64,000 nucleotides of DNA from Thiobacillus sp. GTDB lineage: Bacteria; Pseudomonadota; Gammaproteobacteria; Burkholderiales; Thiobacillaceae. The stretch is taken from the NCBI RefSeq assembly GCF_024708915.1, contig NZ_JANJXQ010000050.1, positions 1 through 64,000 of the forward strand, given 5' to 3'. Below, in pieces: positions 43,704 through 52,108 of the stretch. The translations under genes and the position numbers were made by a program. The first letter of the stretch is position 1. Every line of letters starts with the position of its first letter. The notes beneath the pieces were generated by a model, which saw only the letters and a program-made list of their open reading frames with translations, had not been told where the DNA came from and did no database searches.

Positions 43704-43967
43704 TCAGAGTTCTTCCGGAGTTAAGGCAGTGATCGACAGCGCGTGAATCTCGCGCTGCATGAGCTCGCCCATGGCTTCGTACACCAGCCGGTGGCGAGCG
43801 AGGGTGGAGAGGTTACGGAATCTGGATGACACCAGCGTGAGACGGAAATGCCCGCCGCCGGAAGCGGCGCCGGCGTGACCCTTGTGCTGGGCGCTTTCGT
43901 CTTCCAGGGTGTAGGTTTCGGGTTCCAGCGCGGCGAGGCGCTGGCGGATCAGGTCGGCGGTGCTCAT
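43704..43967 (-). CDS. bolA: BolA family protein
   Basis: An 87-residue BolA-type protein that works with monothiol glutaredoxins in iron-sulfur handling. Seen: [13 protein letters not shown], the conserved [11 protein letters not shown] and the helix [15 protein letters not shown], then [14 protein letters not shown] Gly-rich insert AGAASGGG precedes the core strand. The start overlaps the yciI stop (ATGA). Confidence 0.93.
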   Translation of the reverse strand: MSTADLIRQRLAALEPETYTLEDESAQHKGHAGAASGGGHFRLTLVSSRFRNLSTLARHRLVYEAMGELMQREIHALSITALTPEEL

Positions 43968-44266
43968 GCGGGAAACGCTTTCTTGAACGGTTTGACGCTG
44001 ACCGCCGCGTAGACCCCGGCAGCCACATAGGGATCGGCATCCGCCCACGCCTGCGCGTCGGCCAGCGAGTCGAATTCGGCGACGATCAGGCTGCCGGTAA
44101 AGCCGGCTGCGCCGGGATCGTCGCTGTCGATGGCGGGGAAGGGGCCGGCCAGCAGCAGACGCCCCGCCTGCTGCAAGGCATGCAGGCGCTCAAGATGCGC
44201 GGGGCGGGCGGCCAGGCGCTTGGCGAGGCTGCCGGGCCCGTCCTGGCCGACGATGGCATAGAACAT
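43964..44266 (-). CDS. yciI: YciI family protein
   Basis: A 100-residue ferredoxin-like-fold protein: [41 protein letters not shown] split by the catalytic-like His-Asp positions, and the C-terminal [19 protein letters not shown]. The biochemical role is not settled. Starts one base before the yciB stop ends and overlaps bolA, so the genes are translationally coupled. Confidence 0.92.
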   Translation of the reverse strand: MFYAIVGQDGPGSLAKRLAARPAHLERLHALQQAGRLLLAGPFPAIDSDDPGAAGFTGSLIVAEFDSLADAQAWADADPYVAAGVYAAVSVKPFKKAFPA

Positions 44267-44883
44267 TATTGCTTTTCTTCCTTGTCCAGATATTTGGTCA
44301 GCATCATGCTCTGGCCGATGACAAACACCAGCATCAGCCCCAGACTGCCGAACAGCTTGAAGTTGACCCAGGCATCGGTCGAGAAGTTGAAGGCGACAAA
44401 CAGGTTTGCAACCCCCATGAAGGCGAAAAATCCGCCCCAACTCGCGTTTAACCGACCCCAGGCAATGTCAGGAAGTTCCATTTGCGCGCTCATTAAACTT
44501 TTGATGACGTTGCGGCCCAAAGCGGCAGCGCCAAAAATGATGGCGGCGAAAATCCAGTACAGCACAGTCGGCTTCCATTTGATGAAGCTCTCGTCGTGCA
44601 GCCACAGGGTGGCGCCACCGAACAGCACGATGATGCCAAGGCTGACCCACATCATGGTTTCCACCTTGTGGCCGCGCAGCTTGACCCAGCCGATTTGTCC
44701 GAAGCTGGCGACGATGGCCACCAGGGTGGCGAGGTAGATGCCGGGTTTTTCGTTGGCGCCCAGCGGCTGCGGCAGGCCGAGTCCCGCCAGGAAGGCGCGC
44801 GTGGCTTCGGCGTTGGCATCGCCTACTTTGTAGGCGATGAAGAAGACGATGATGGGGAAGAGATCAAACAGTAATTTCTTCAT
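44266..44883 (-). CDS. yciB: Inner-membrane septation/intracellular spread protein YciB (IspZ)
   Basis: A 205-residue protein with five to six membrane helices. Family pattern: [20 protein letters not shown], then [21 protein letters not shown] [20 protein letters not shown], and [20 protein letters not shown]. YciB supports normal cell envelope and division in E. coli. ATG at 44883 is at the family start; upstream frame to 44955 has no match. Confidence 0.93.
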   Translation of the reverse strand: MKKLLFDLFPIIVFFIAYKVGDANAEATRAFLAGLGLPQPLGANEKPGIYLATLVAIVASFGQIGWVKLRGHKVETMMWVSLGIIVLFGGATLWLHDESFIKWKPTVLYWIFAAIIFGAAALGRNVIKSLMSAQMELPDIAWGRLNASWGGFFAFMGVANLFVAFNFSTDAWVNFKLFGSLGLMLVFVIGQSMMLTKYLDKEEKQ

Positions 44884-44991
44884 TATGTTGGTGCTTGGCG
44901 ACCGGCTGCAATTCGGGTGACTGCGTATTTTGCTATGATTCCCCCTCCCAACCAAGCGCTTTTGGCCCCGTCCGCCCGATCCCGATCATCG

Positions 44992-45855
44992 ATGCTCAAT
45001 ATCGATCTGCATTGCCATTCCAATATGTCCGACGGTGTGTTGTCGCCCGCCGAAATCGTCGCGCGCGCCGCGGCGAATGGCGTGCACGCGCTCGCGCTGA
45101 CCGATCACGACGACGTGGCGGGAATTGCCGCTGCGCAGGCGGCGGCGGCGACGGCTGGGCTGAGGCTGATCCCGGGCGTCGAAATCTCGGTGAGCTGGGG
45201 CGGTCAGACCGTGCACATCGTCGGTCTGCGCATCGATCCGCGGCATCCCGAACTGGCTGCCGGCCTGCACGGCATCCGCCGCGGGCGCATCGAGCGCGCC
45301 CGGCGGATGGGAGACGATCTGGCGCAGTCCGGCATCGCCGGCGCCTACGCGGGCGCCTGCGGCTATGCGGCCAACCAGCAGCTGGTGGGACGCACCCATT
45401 TTGCGCGCTGGCTGGTGGCGCAGGGCCACGTCCCCGACATGCGCGCTGCGTTCAGGCGCTTTCTCACGCGCGGCAATCCCGGCTACGTCGAACACGAATG
45501 GGCCACGCTGGAGAACGCCGTCGGCTGGATCCACGCCAGCGGCGGCACGGCGGTGATCGCGCATCCCGGACGCTATGCCTTCAACGCGCGCGAACTGCAC
45601 CTGCTGCTGGATGCTTTCCGCGCACTGGGCGGCGAAGGCATCGAAGTCATCAGCGGCACCCATCACCCGACCGAATACGGCAAGTTTGCCGATCTGGCGC
45701 GCGCGTTCAGCCTCAAGGCCTCGCGCGGAACGGATTTCCACGCGCCGGGCGAGGGCGCCGATATTGGCCGCCTGCCTGCGCTGCCGCATTATTGCCAGCC
45801 GGTGTGGCAGGGCTGGCCGGAGCTGGCAGCCCATTTTTCTTCTTCTCTGGCCTGA
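44992..45855 (+). CDS. PHP-domain phosphoesterase (RNase AM/TrpH type)
   Basis: A 287-residue PHP phosphoesterase with a three-metal site: DLHCHSNMSDG (HxH), ALTDHDD, GVEIS, and the C-terminal GTDFHAPG. E. coli RNase AM (YciV) of this family is a 5'-3' exonuclease on short RNAs and matures rRNA 5' ends. ATG at 44992 is chosen because the first beta strand starts right there. It is divergent from yciB and followed 12 bases later by a YciO-type gene, the same order as in enterobacteria. Confidence 0.9.
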   Translation: MLNIDLHCHSNMSDGVLSPAEIVARAAANGVHALALTDHDDVAGIAAAQAAAATAGLRLIPGVEISVSWGGQTVHIVGLRIDPRHPELAAGLHGIRRGRIERARRMGDDLAQSGIAGAYAGACGYAANQQLVGRTHFARWLVAQGHVPDMRAAFRRFLTRGNPGYVEHEWATLENAVGWIHASGGTAVIAHPGRYAFNARELHLLLDAFRALGGEGIEVISGTHHPTEYGKFADLARAFSLKASRGTDFHAPGEGADIGRLPALPHYCQPVWQGWPELAAHFSSSLA

Positions 45856-45867
45856 GCATCAGCATCT

Positions 45868-46491
45868 ATGGCGCAATTCTTCAATATTCATGCCGACAAT
45901 CCGCAGCCCCGACTGATCCAGCAGGCGGTGGATATCCTCAAGCGCGGCGGCGTGATCGTTTATCCCACCGATTCGTGCTACGCGCTGGGTTGCAAGATCG
46001 GCGACAAGGAAGCGGCGATGCGGCTGCTGTCGGTGCGCGGACTCGATAGCGGGCACGACCTCACGCTGATCTGCCGCGACCTGTCCGAGCTCGGACGCTA
46101 CGCCCAGGTGGACAACACCCAGTTCCGTTTCCTGAAGGCGCACACCCCCGGCGCCTACACTTTCATCCTGCGCGGCACGCGCGAAGTGCCGAAGCGGCTG
46201 CTGCACAAGAAGCACGACACGATCGGCTTGCGGGTTCCCGCGCATCCGATCGTGCAGGCGCTGCTGGCCGAGCTGGACGAGCCCATCCTGTCGTCCACCC
46301 TGCTGCTGTACGGCGAAGACGTGCCGCTGACGGAGCCATGGGAAATTCGCGAGCGCCTGGAGCACCAGGTCGATCTGGTCATCGACGGCGGCGCCTGCGG
46401 CCTGACCCCGACCACCGTGGTCGACATGACATCGGATGTCCCGGCGGTGCTGCGGTTCGGCAAGGGCGACACCTCGGACTTCGAGGTCTGA
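45868..46491 (+). CDS. YciO/TsaC-family (YrdC domain) protein
   Basis: A 207-residue YrdC-fold protein of the YciO branch. Seen: RGGVIVYPTDSCYALGCKI, the nucleotide region PGAYTFILRGTREVPKRLL, and DLVIDGGACGLTPTTVVDM. TsaC proteins make threonylcarbamoyl-AMP for the t6A base of tRNA; YciO forms do not always replace TsaC. TsaE is encoded at 51623. Confidence 0.88.
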   Translation: MAQFFNIHADNPQPRLIQQAVDILKRGGVIVYPTDSCYALGCKIGDKEAAMRLLSVRGLDSGHDLTLICRDLSELGRYAQVDNTQFRFLKAHTPGAYTFILRGTREVPKRLLHKKHDTIGLRVPAHPIVQALLAELDEPILSSTLLLYGEDVPLTEPWEIRERLEHQVDLVIDGGACGLTPTTVVDMTSDVPAVLRFGKGDTSDFEV

Positions 46492-46497
46492 TCCTGC

Positions 46498-47202
46498 ATG
46501 GAATTGACCCTGATCCAGAAAATTGCCGTGTTCGCGCTGCCGGTGATTTTCGCCATCACCTTGCACGAAGCCGCGCACGGTTACGTCGCGCGCTTCTTCG
46601 GCGACATGACCGCCGCCGCCGCGGGGCGCATCACGATCAATCCGCTCAAGCACATCGACCCGGTGGGCACCATCCTGGTGCCGCTGGCGATCCTGCTGAC
46701 CAGCAAGCTGCTGGGCGGAGGCGCGATCCTGTTCGGCTGGGCCAAGCCGGTTCCGGTCAATTTTTCCCGCCTGCGCCGCCCCAAGCAGGACATGCTGTGG
46801 GTCGCCCTGGCCGGCCCCGGCATGAACTTCGTCATGGCGCTGTTCTGGGCGCTGATGATCCAGCTCGGCCACGCGCTCGGCAGCGGCTTCGCCAGCGCGC
46901 CGCTGATGCTGATGGGCGCCGCCGGCGTGTTCATCAACGTCATCCTGATGGCGCTGAACCTGATCCCGCTGCCGCCGCTCGATGGCGGCCGCATCGCCGT
47001 CAGCTTGCTGCCGATGAAGCAGGCCATGCAGTTTTCCCGGCTGGAGCCGTATGGCCTGTTCATCCTGCTCGGCCTCCTGTTCACCGGTATCCTCGGCATC
47101 ATCCTGTGGCCGCTGATCAGCCTGTTCGTCGGGCTGACCGCGCTCGTCACCGGCCTCGATCCTGCGCAACTGATCGGCCTGATCCAGGTCGTGCTGTCCT
47201 GA
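46498..47202 (+). CDS. Site-2 protease family (M50) membrane metalloprotease
   Basis: A 234-residue intramembrane zinc protease-like protein with about six helices. The zinc motif HEAAHGYVA (HExxH) is in the first helix and NLIPLPPLDGGRI supplies the third ligand (Asp) in a later helix. It lacks PDZ or CBS domains. Substrate unknown. Between yciO-type gene and trpS. Confidence 0.9.
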   Translation: MELTLIQKIAVFALPVIFAITLHEAAHGYVARFFGDMTAAAAGRITINPLKHIDPVGTILVPLAILLTSKLLGGGAILFGWAKPVPVNFSRLRRPKQDMLWVALAGPGMNFVMALFWALMIQLGHALGSGFASAPLMLMGAAGVFINVILMALNLIPLPPLDGGRIAVSLLPMKQAMQFSRLEPYGLFILLGLLFTGILGIILWPLISLFVGLTALVTGLDPAQLIGLIQVVLS

Positions 47203-47239
47203 TTCCAGCCCTTGAATTCCTAGCCCCTCGCCTCTAATC

Positions 47240-48442
47240 ATGTATTCCGACCGCGTTCTCTCCGGCATGCGCCCCACCGGGCGTCTGCACCTGGGCCACT
47301 ACCATGGCGTCCTGAAAAACTGGCTGCGCCTGCAGAACGAATACCAGTGCCTGTTTTTCGTCGCCGACTGGCACGCGCTGACCACGCATTACGACACGCC
47401 GCAGGTGATCGAGGATAACGCGCGCGACATGGTGGTCGACTGGCTCGCCGCGGGGATCGATCCGGCGCAGGCCACGCTGTTCGTGCAGTCGCGCGTGATC
47501 GAGCATGCCGAGCTGCATCTGCTGCTGTCGATGATGACGCCGCTCGGCTGGCTGGAACGCGTGCCCACCTACAAGGATCAGCAGGAAAAGCTGACCAGCA
47601 AGGATCTCTCGACCTACGGCTTCCTCGGCTATCCGCTGTTGATGAGCGCCGACATCCTGATCTACCGTGCCAACCGGGTGCCGGTCGGCGAAGACCAGAT
47701 CCCGCATATCGAATTCACCCGCGAGCTGGCGCGCCGTTTCAATCACATGTACGGCCGCGAGGCGGGGTTCGAGGACAAGGCGCGCGCTGCGGTCAAGAAG
47801 CTCGGCTCGAAGAAGGCCCGCCTGTACGAGGAATGCCGCACCGCCTATCAGGAACAGGGCGACGACGAGGCGCTGGAATCCGCCCGGGCGCTGTTGAACG
47901 ACGCCCAGAACCTGTCGATGAACGACCGCGAACGACTGTTCGGCTACCTCGAAGGCTCCGGCAAGATGATCCTCGCCGAGCCCGACGCGCTGTTGACCGA
48001 GGCGTCGAAAATGCCGGGACTGGACGGGCAGAAGATGTCCAAGTCCTACGGCAATACCATTGCCCTGCGTGAAGACCCCGAGACCGTCACCAAAAAAATC
48101 CGCACCATGCCGACCGACCCCGCGCGCGTGCGCCGCACCGATCCGGGCAATCCGGCCAATTGCCCGGTGTGGCAGTTTCACCTGGTGTATTCCGACGACG
48201 CGACCCGCCAATGGGTCACCGCAGGCTGCACCAGCGCCGGCATCGGCTGCCTCGAATGCAAGCAGCCGGTGATCGACGCCGTGCTCAATGAACTCGCGCC
48301 GATCCGCGAGCGTGCGCAGTATTACGAGGACAACCCCGATCAGGTCCGCAACATCCTCGCCGACGGCTGCGAAAAGGCGCAGGCGCTGGCGCGCGATACG
48401 ATGCGGGATGTGCGCGAGGCGATGGGGCTGACGTTCGGCTAG
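47240..48442 (+). CDS. trpS: Tryptophanyl-tRNA synthetase
   Basis: Class I synthetase of 400 residues charging tRNA-Trp. HIGH-like motif: GRLHLGHYHG near residues 14-23. KMSKS motif: GQKMSKSYGNT. The length is greater than E. coli TrpRS (about 334), due to an insertion after the Rossmann fold (AAVKKLGSKKARLYEECRTA region), as in other betaproteobacterial TrpS proteins. A 37-base gap precedes it. Confidence 0.96.
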   Translation: MYSDRVLSGMRPTGRLHLGHYHGVLKNWLRLQNEYQCLFFVADWHALTTHYDTPQVIEDNARDMVVDWLAAGIDPAQATLFVQSRVIEHAELHLLLSMMTPLGWLERVPTYKDQQEKLTSKDLSTYGFLGYPLLMSADILIYRANRVPVGEDQIPHIEFTRELARRFNHMYGREAGFEDKARAAVKKLGSKKARLYEECRTAYQEQGDDEALESARALLNDAQNLSMNDRERLFGYLEGSGKMILAEPDALLTEASKMPGLDGQKMSKSYGNTIALREDPETVTKKIRTMPTDPARVRRTDPGNPANCPVWQFHLVYSDDATRQWVTAGCTSAGIGCLECKQPVIDAVLNELAPIRERAQYYEDNPDQVRNILADGCEKAQALARDTMRDVREAMGLTFG

Positions 48443-48461
48443 ACAAGGGCGCTGCGCCGGC

Positions 48462-48890
48462 TCAGCTGTTATCGGTTCCCGGTTTCATGGTGCGCAGTTT
48501 CTTGGTTTCCCCCCGCCGCTGCTTGCTGTCCAGCCGCCGCTTTTTGGAAGCCAGCGTCGGGCGGGTGGGGCGGCGCGGCGTCTCCACTTCGCAGGCTGCG
48601 CGGATCAGCGCGAGCAGCCGTTGCAGCGCATCGTCGCGGTTGCGCCGCTGGCTGCGGTAGCGTTCGGCCGAGAGGATCAGCACGCCGTCCTGGGTGAGGC
48701 GGCTGCCGGCCAGAACGATCAGGCGGGCGCGCACCGGCTCGGGCAGCGAAGGCGAGCGGGCGACGTCGAAGCGCAGTTGCACGGCGCTCGACACCTTGTT
48801 GACGTTCTGCCCGCCGGGGCCCGAGGCGCGCACGAAATCCTCCTGGATTTCCCGCTCGTCGAGTTCGATCCAGGCGTTGACCCGGATCAT
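48462..48890 (-). CDS. arfB: Peptidyl-tRNA hydrolase ArfB (YaeJ)
   Basis: A 142-residue ribosome rescue factor. The catalytic GGQ is in RASGPGGQNVNKVSSAV, and the basic C-terminal tail (KKRRLDSKQRRGETKKLR) enters the empty mRNA channel of stalled ribosomes. It releases the nascent chain without a stop codon. Follows trpS on the opposite strand, ending 19 bases from its stop. Confidence 0.93.
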   Translation of the reverse strand: MIRVNAWIELDEREIQEDFVRASGPGGQNVNKVSSAVQLRFDVARSPSLPEPVRARLIVLAGSRLTQDGVLILSAERYRSQRRNRDDALQRLLALIRAACEVETPRRPTRPTLASKKRRLDSKQRRGETKKLRTMKPGTDNS

Positions 48891-48906
48891 GCGCAGGGCT
48901 GTGCGG

Positions 48907-49761
48907 CTACCACTTCACCACGTGCACGTTGTTGAGCGTGCGCCCGAGGAAACGCTCGCCGATGGTCTGGAAGCGCAGCGGCACGTCGGTGACGTAGAAG
49001 TCGTAGCGCGGCTGGGCCGGGCCGGGGTTGGCGATCTGCTTCTCGGCCAACACCGCGGCGACCTGCTCGGCCATGGCTTCGGCGGAATCGACCAGCGCGA
49101 CCCCCTCGCCGACCACGTGGCGCAGCAGCGGCTTCAACAGCGGGTAATGGGTGCAGCCGAGGACCAGGGTATCGATCTGCTCGGTCAGCAGCGGCTTCAT
49201 GTATTCCTGCGCGGTCAGCCGGGTCACTTCGTGGTCGAGCCAGCCTTCCTCCACCAGCGGCACGAACAGCGCGCAGGCCTGCGAATGGATACGCGAGTCG
49301 GGCGCGTAGTCGTGGATGGCGCGCGCGTAGGCGTTGCTGTTGATGGTGGTGGGGGTGCCGATGACGCCGATCTTCCTGCCGCCGCGCGCGGAGGCCGCGC
49401 CGGCGTCGATGACGTCGAGCACCGGCACCGGCGACAGATCCTTGACGACTTGCGAGGCCACCGCCGCCATGGTGTTGCAGGCGATGACCAGCAGCTTGAC
49501 GTCCTGTTCCAGCAAAAACTGCGCGATCTGGGTGGTGAAGTGGGTGATGGTCTCGACCGACTTCACGCCGTAGGGCACGCGCGCGGTGTCGCCGAAATAG
49601 ACGATGTTCTCGTAGGGCAGACGCTCCATCAGGGCGCGCACCACGGTCAGTCCGCCGATGCCGGAATCGAATACGCCAATTGGTCGATTTAGGCCCAGCG
49701 TTTGCTCCCTCTCCCGCGAGCGGGGGAGGGTTGGGGAGGGGGGCTGGTCGCTGGTGGACAT
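48907..49761 (-). CDS. murI: Glutamate racemase
   Basis: A 284-residue enzyme making D-glutamate for peptidoglycan. Catalytic Cys residues are in VIACNTMAAVAS and LGCTHYPLLKPL; the start of the fold is RPIGVFDSGIGGLTVVRAL. The first 25 residues (MSTSDQPPSPTLPRSREREQ) are not conserved in the family and are encoded largely by a GC-rich inverted repeat; no ATG, GTG or TTG lies nearer the conserved core, so the enzyme seems to be translated through the repeat. Confidence 0.93.
   Translation of the reverse strand: MSTSDQPPSPTLPRSREREQTLGLNRPIGVFDSGIGGLTVVRALMERLPYENIVYFGDTARVPYGVKSVETITHFTTQIAQFLLEQDVKLLVIACNTMAAVASQVVKDLSPVPVLDVIDAGAASARGGRKIGVIGTPTTINSNAYARAIHDYAPDSRIHSQACALFVPLVEEGWLDHEVTRLTAQEYMKPLLTEQIDTLVLGCTHYPLLKPLLRHVVGEGVALVDSAEAMAEQVAAVLAEKQIANPGPAQPRYDFYVTDVPLRFQTIGERFLGRTLNNVHVVKW
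49705..49743. repeat. GC-rich dispersed-type inverted repeat inside the murI start region
   Basis: CCCTCTCCCG (49707-49716) and CGGGGGAGGG (49721-49730) form a ten-pair stem with one wobble, followed by TTGGGGAGGGGG. Palindromes of this CCCTCTCCC/GGGAGAGGG type are common as intergenic repeats in proteobacteria. It encodes the PTLPRSRERE part of MurI in the minus strand. Confidence 0.6.
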
Positions 49762-49829
49762 GGGTGGCAGGATGGCGGGATGACAGAGCCAGTATTTTAC
49801 CTTCAGGGCCGCCTGCGGCGGCATCCGGC

Positions 49830-50450
49830 ATGAGCGGCTGCGGCTGCGATTCGGTGTGCAACGCGGCGCCGCCCGACCCGGGTTATCGGCGTGCGCTGTG
49901 GGTCGCGCTGGTGCTGAACGCGCTGATGTTCGGCGTCGAACTGGCGGCGAGCTTTGCGGCGCAGTCGGTGTCGCTGCTGGCCGATGCGGTCGACTTTCTG
50001 GGCGACGCCGGCAACTACGGCGTCGCCCTGTTCGTGCTCGGGCTGGCGCCGGTATGGCGTTCGCGCACCGCGCTGTGGAAGGGCTGGCTGATGGTCGGCT
50101 ACGGCGTGTTCGTGCTCGGCAAGTCGGCCTGGCAGTGGTCGGCGGGCGTGGTGCCGGAGCCCTTCATCATGGGCTGGGTGAGTCTGCTGGCGCTGGCGGT
50201 CAACGTCGGCGTGGCGGCACTGCTGTATGCCCATCGACAGGGCGACGCGCAGGCGCGCTCGGTGTGGCTGTGCTCGCGCAACGACGCGCTCGGCAATCTG
50301 GCGGTGATGGGCGCAGCGGCCGGGGTGTGGGCCACCGCACACGGCTGGCCGGATATCGTGGTGGCACTGGTGCTGGCAGGACTGGCGCTGAGTTCGGGGG
50401 CGTCGGTGATCCGCCATGCGCGAGAGGAATTGCGCACCAACGGTAGGTAG
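49830..50450 (+). CDS. CDF-like cation transporter
   Basis: A 206-residue membrane protein of six helices with no C-terminal cytoplasmic domain. The second helix carries LADAVDFLGDAGNYG and the fifth SRNDALGNLAVMGAAAGV, the two positions where cation diffusion facilitators bind Zn or similar ions, though the usual His is Arg here. An N-terminal CGCDSVC could bind metal. Related small CDF-like proteins occur near metal or redox genes. ATG at 49830 is taken from the conserved start. Confidence 0.82.
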   Translation: MSGCGCDSVCNAAPPDPGYRRALWVALVLNALMFGVELAASFAAQSVSLLADAVDFLGDAGNYGVALFVLGLAPVWRSRTALWKGWLMVGYGVFVLGKSAWQWSAGVVPEPFIMGWVSLLALAVNVGVAALLYAHRQGDAQARSVWLCSRNDALGNLAVMGAAAGVWATAHGWPDIVVALVLAGLALSSGASVIRHAREELRTNGR

Positions 50451-50543
50451 GAGGGCCGCCCTCGGCCCGAATTTCGAACCCTTGCAAAGACCACGGTATC
50501 GGGCCAGGTACCCAAAGAACGGGCATAAAGACGGCCCTCCCAC
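50447..50543. repeat. REP doublet (REPIN-like) between convergent genes
   Basis: GTAG (50447-50450) followed by GGGCCG-CCCT-CGGCCC (50453-50468), and at the other end, in inverted orientation, GTGG (50543-50540) followed on the minus strand by GGGC...GCCC (50537-50521). A tetranucleotide GTAG-like head with a GC stem, twice in inverse order about 75 bases apart, is the layout of REPINs moved by RAYT transposases. The first head overlaps the TAG stop of the transporter gene. Confidence 0.65.
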
Positions 50544-50566
50544 AAGGTTTGACCGTAGCCCTCTGT

Positions 50567-51628
50567 TTACGGCGCTGTCTGCTGGCGCGCCAGCGCCCAC
50601 GCCACGTGCTCGTGCACCAGTTCGGACGGGTGCTGCAGGCGCGCGCCAAGCGCCGCTTGAATCTCAGGCGAGGGCGGCGCGTTGCCCAGCGCGACCGCGA
50701 TATTGCGCAGCCAGCGTTCGTGGCCGATGCGGCGGATCGGCGAACCGGCCAGCCGTTCGTTGAAATCGGTTTCGCTCCAGGCAAACAAATCCACCAGTTG
50801 CGCACTATCGAGCCCGTTCCGCACGCCGAAGTCCGGCAGCGCGGCGGTCTGCGCGAAGCGGTTCCATGGGCACACCAGCTGGCAGTCGTCGCAGCCGTAG
50901 ATGCGGTTGCCCAGCAGCGGGCGCAACTCCGGCGGAATGCTGCCCTTGAGCTCGATGGTGAGATAGGAAATGCAGCGCCGCGCGTCGAGCGTGTAGGGGG
51001 CGACGATGGCTTGCGTCGGGCAGACGTCGAGGCAGGCCCGGCAGGTGCCGCAGTGGCCGGCCTCGGGCGCGTCCACCGGCAAGAGCAGGTCGGTATAGAT
51101 CTCGCCGAGAAAAAACCACGAGCCATGCTGCCGGTTCAGCAGCAGCGTGTGCTTGCCGCGCCAGCCGAGCCCGGATTTCGTGGCGAGTTCCACTTCCAGC
51201 ACCGGCGCGCTGTCGGTGAAGACGCGGAAACGGTGTTCGCCGATTTCCGCGCCGATCTTTTCGGCCAGTCTTTGCAGGCGGTTGCGTAAGACTTTATGGT
51301 AGTCGCGCCCCAACGCGTAGCGCGAGACGTAGGCCGCGGCGGCATCGGCCAGCACCGCATGCGGGTCGGCTGCGGCGGGCGGAAAATAATCCAGCCGCGC
51401 GCTGATGATGCGGACGGTGCCGGGCACCAGTTCGGCCGGCCGGCTGCGCTTCACGCCGTGCGCCGCCATATAATCCATGTCGCCATGAAAACCCCGATCC
51501 AGCCATGCCTGCAAGCCCGCTTCGGCGCCACTCAGTTCGCCGTCGGCGATGCCGACGGCGGCAAAGCCGAGCTCGCGCCCCCATTGCTTGATTTGTTGCG
51601 CCAGTCGGCTTAAATCCTGTTCATGCAT
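50567..51628 (-). CDS. queG: Epoxyqueuosine reductase
   Basis: A 353-residue cobalamin and 4Fe-4S enzyme that carries out the last step of queuosine synthesis in tRNA. Cluster motifs are CGTCRACLDVCPTQAI and CDDCQLVCPWNRFAQ; the N-terminal part LGFAAVGIADGEL and RGFHGDMDYM matches the family. A C-terminal HEAT-like repeat (HERWLRNIAVALGN, HVAWAL) is present. The start codon at 51628 shares a palindromic ATGCAT with tsaE on the other strand. Confidence 0.94.
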   Translation of the reverse strand: MHEQDLSRLAQQIKQWGRELGFAAVGIADGELSGAEAGLQAWLDRGFHGDMDYMAAHGVKRSRPAELVPGTVRIISARLDYFPPAAADPHAVLADAAAAYVSRYALGRDYHKVLRNRLQRLAEKIGAEIGEHRFRVFTDSAPVLEVELATKSGLGWRGKHTLLLNRQHGSWFFLGEIYTDLLLPVDAPEAGHCGTCRACLDVCPTQAIVAPYTLDARRCISYLTIELKGSIPPELRPLLGNRIYGCDDCQLVCPWNRFAQTAALPDFGVRNGLDSAQLVDLFAWSETDFNERLAGSPIRRIGHERWLRNIAVALGNAPPSPEIQAALGARLQHPSELVHEHVAWALARQQTAP

Positions 51629-52108
51629 AAACACGATGATACCGTGCGATGCCGCTGCCACCTGGCCGACGAGGCGGCGACGCTGGCCTTCGGCGCACGG
51701 CTGGCGCGGGAACTGACGCCCGGATTGACCCTCTACCTCGAAGGCGATCTGGGTGCGGGGAAGACCACCCTGGTGCGTGGGCTGTTGCGGGCGCTGGGCC
51801 ACGGCGGGCGGGTGAAAAGCCCGACCTATACCCTGGCGGAAACCTATAGCCTGCCCGCATTTGAGCTGTATCATTTCGACCTGTATCGTTTGCACGACCC
51901 GCGCGAATGGCTGGACGCCGGGTTTCGCGATGTCAGCGGCGGCCAGGCGGTGAGTCTCATCGAATGGCCGGAGAAGGCTGCCGGCTGGCTGCCGCCGCCG
52001 GACGTGGTGGTCCGCCTGCGGATCGACGACGACAGCCGCGATGCCGAATGCGAAGCCGTCAGCCCGCGCGGCGCCCATTATCTGGAGGCATGTTGCACGC
52101 CCTGCTGA
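51623..52108 (+). CDS. tsaE: tRNA threonylcarbamoyladenosine ATPase TsaE
   Basis: A 161-residue P-loop ATPase that drives the TsaBD complex in t6A37 synthesis. Walker A is GDLGAGKTTLVRGLL; SPTYTLAETY and YHFDLYRL are family signatures. The ATG at 51623 lies in ATGCAT shared with queG; GTG at 51644 is a possible later start. It overlaps the amidase gene by 19 bases. Confidence 0.93.
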   Translation: MHKHDDTVRCRCHLADEAATLAFGARLARELTPGLTLYLEGDLGAGKTTLVRGLLRALGHGGRVKSPTYTLAETYSLPAFELYHFDLYRLHDPREWLDAGFRDVSGGQAVSLIEWPEKAAGWLPPPDVVVRLRIDDDSRDAECEAVSPRGAHYLEACCTPC

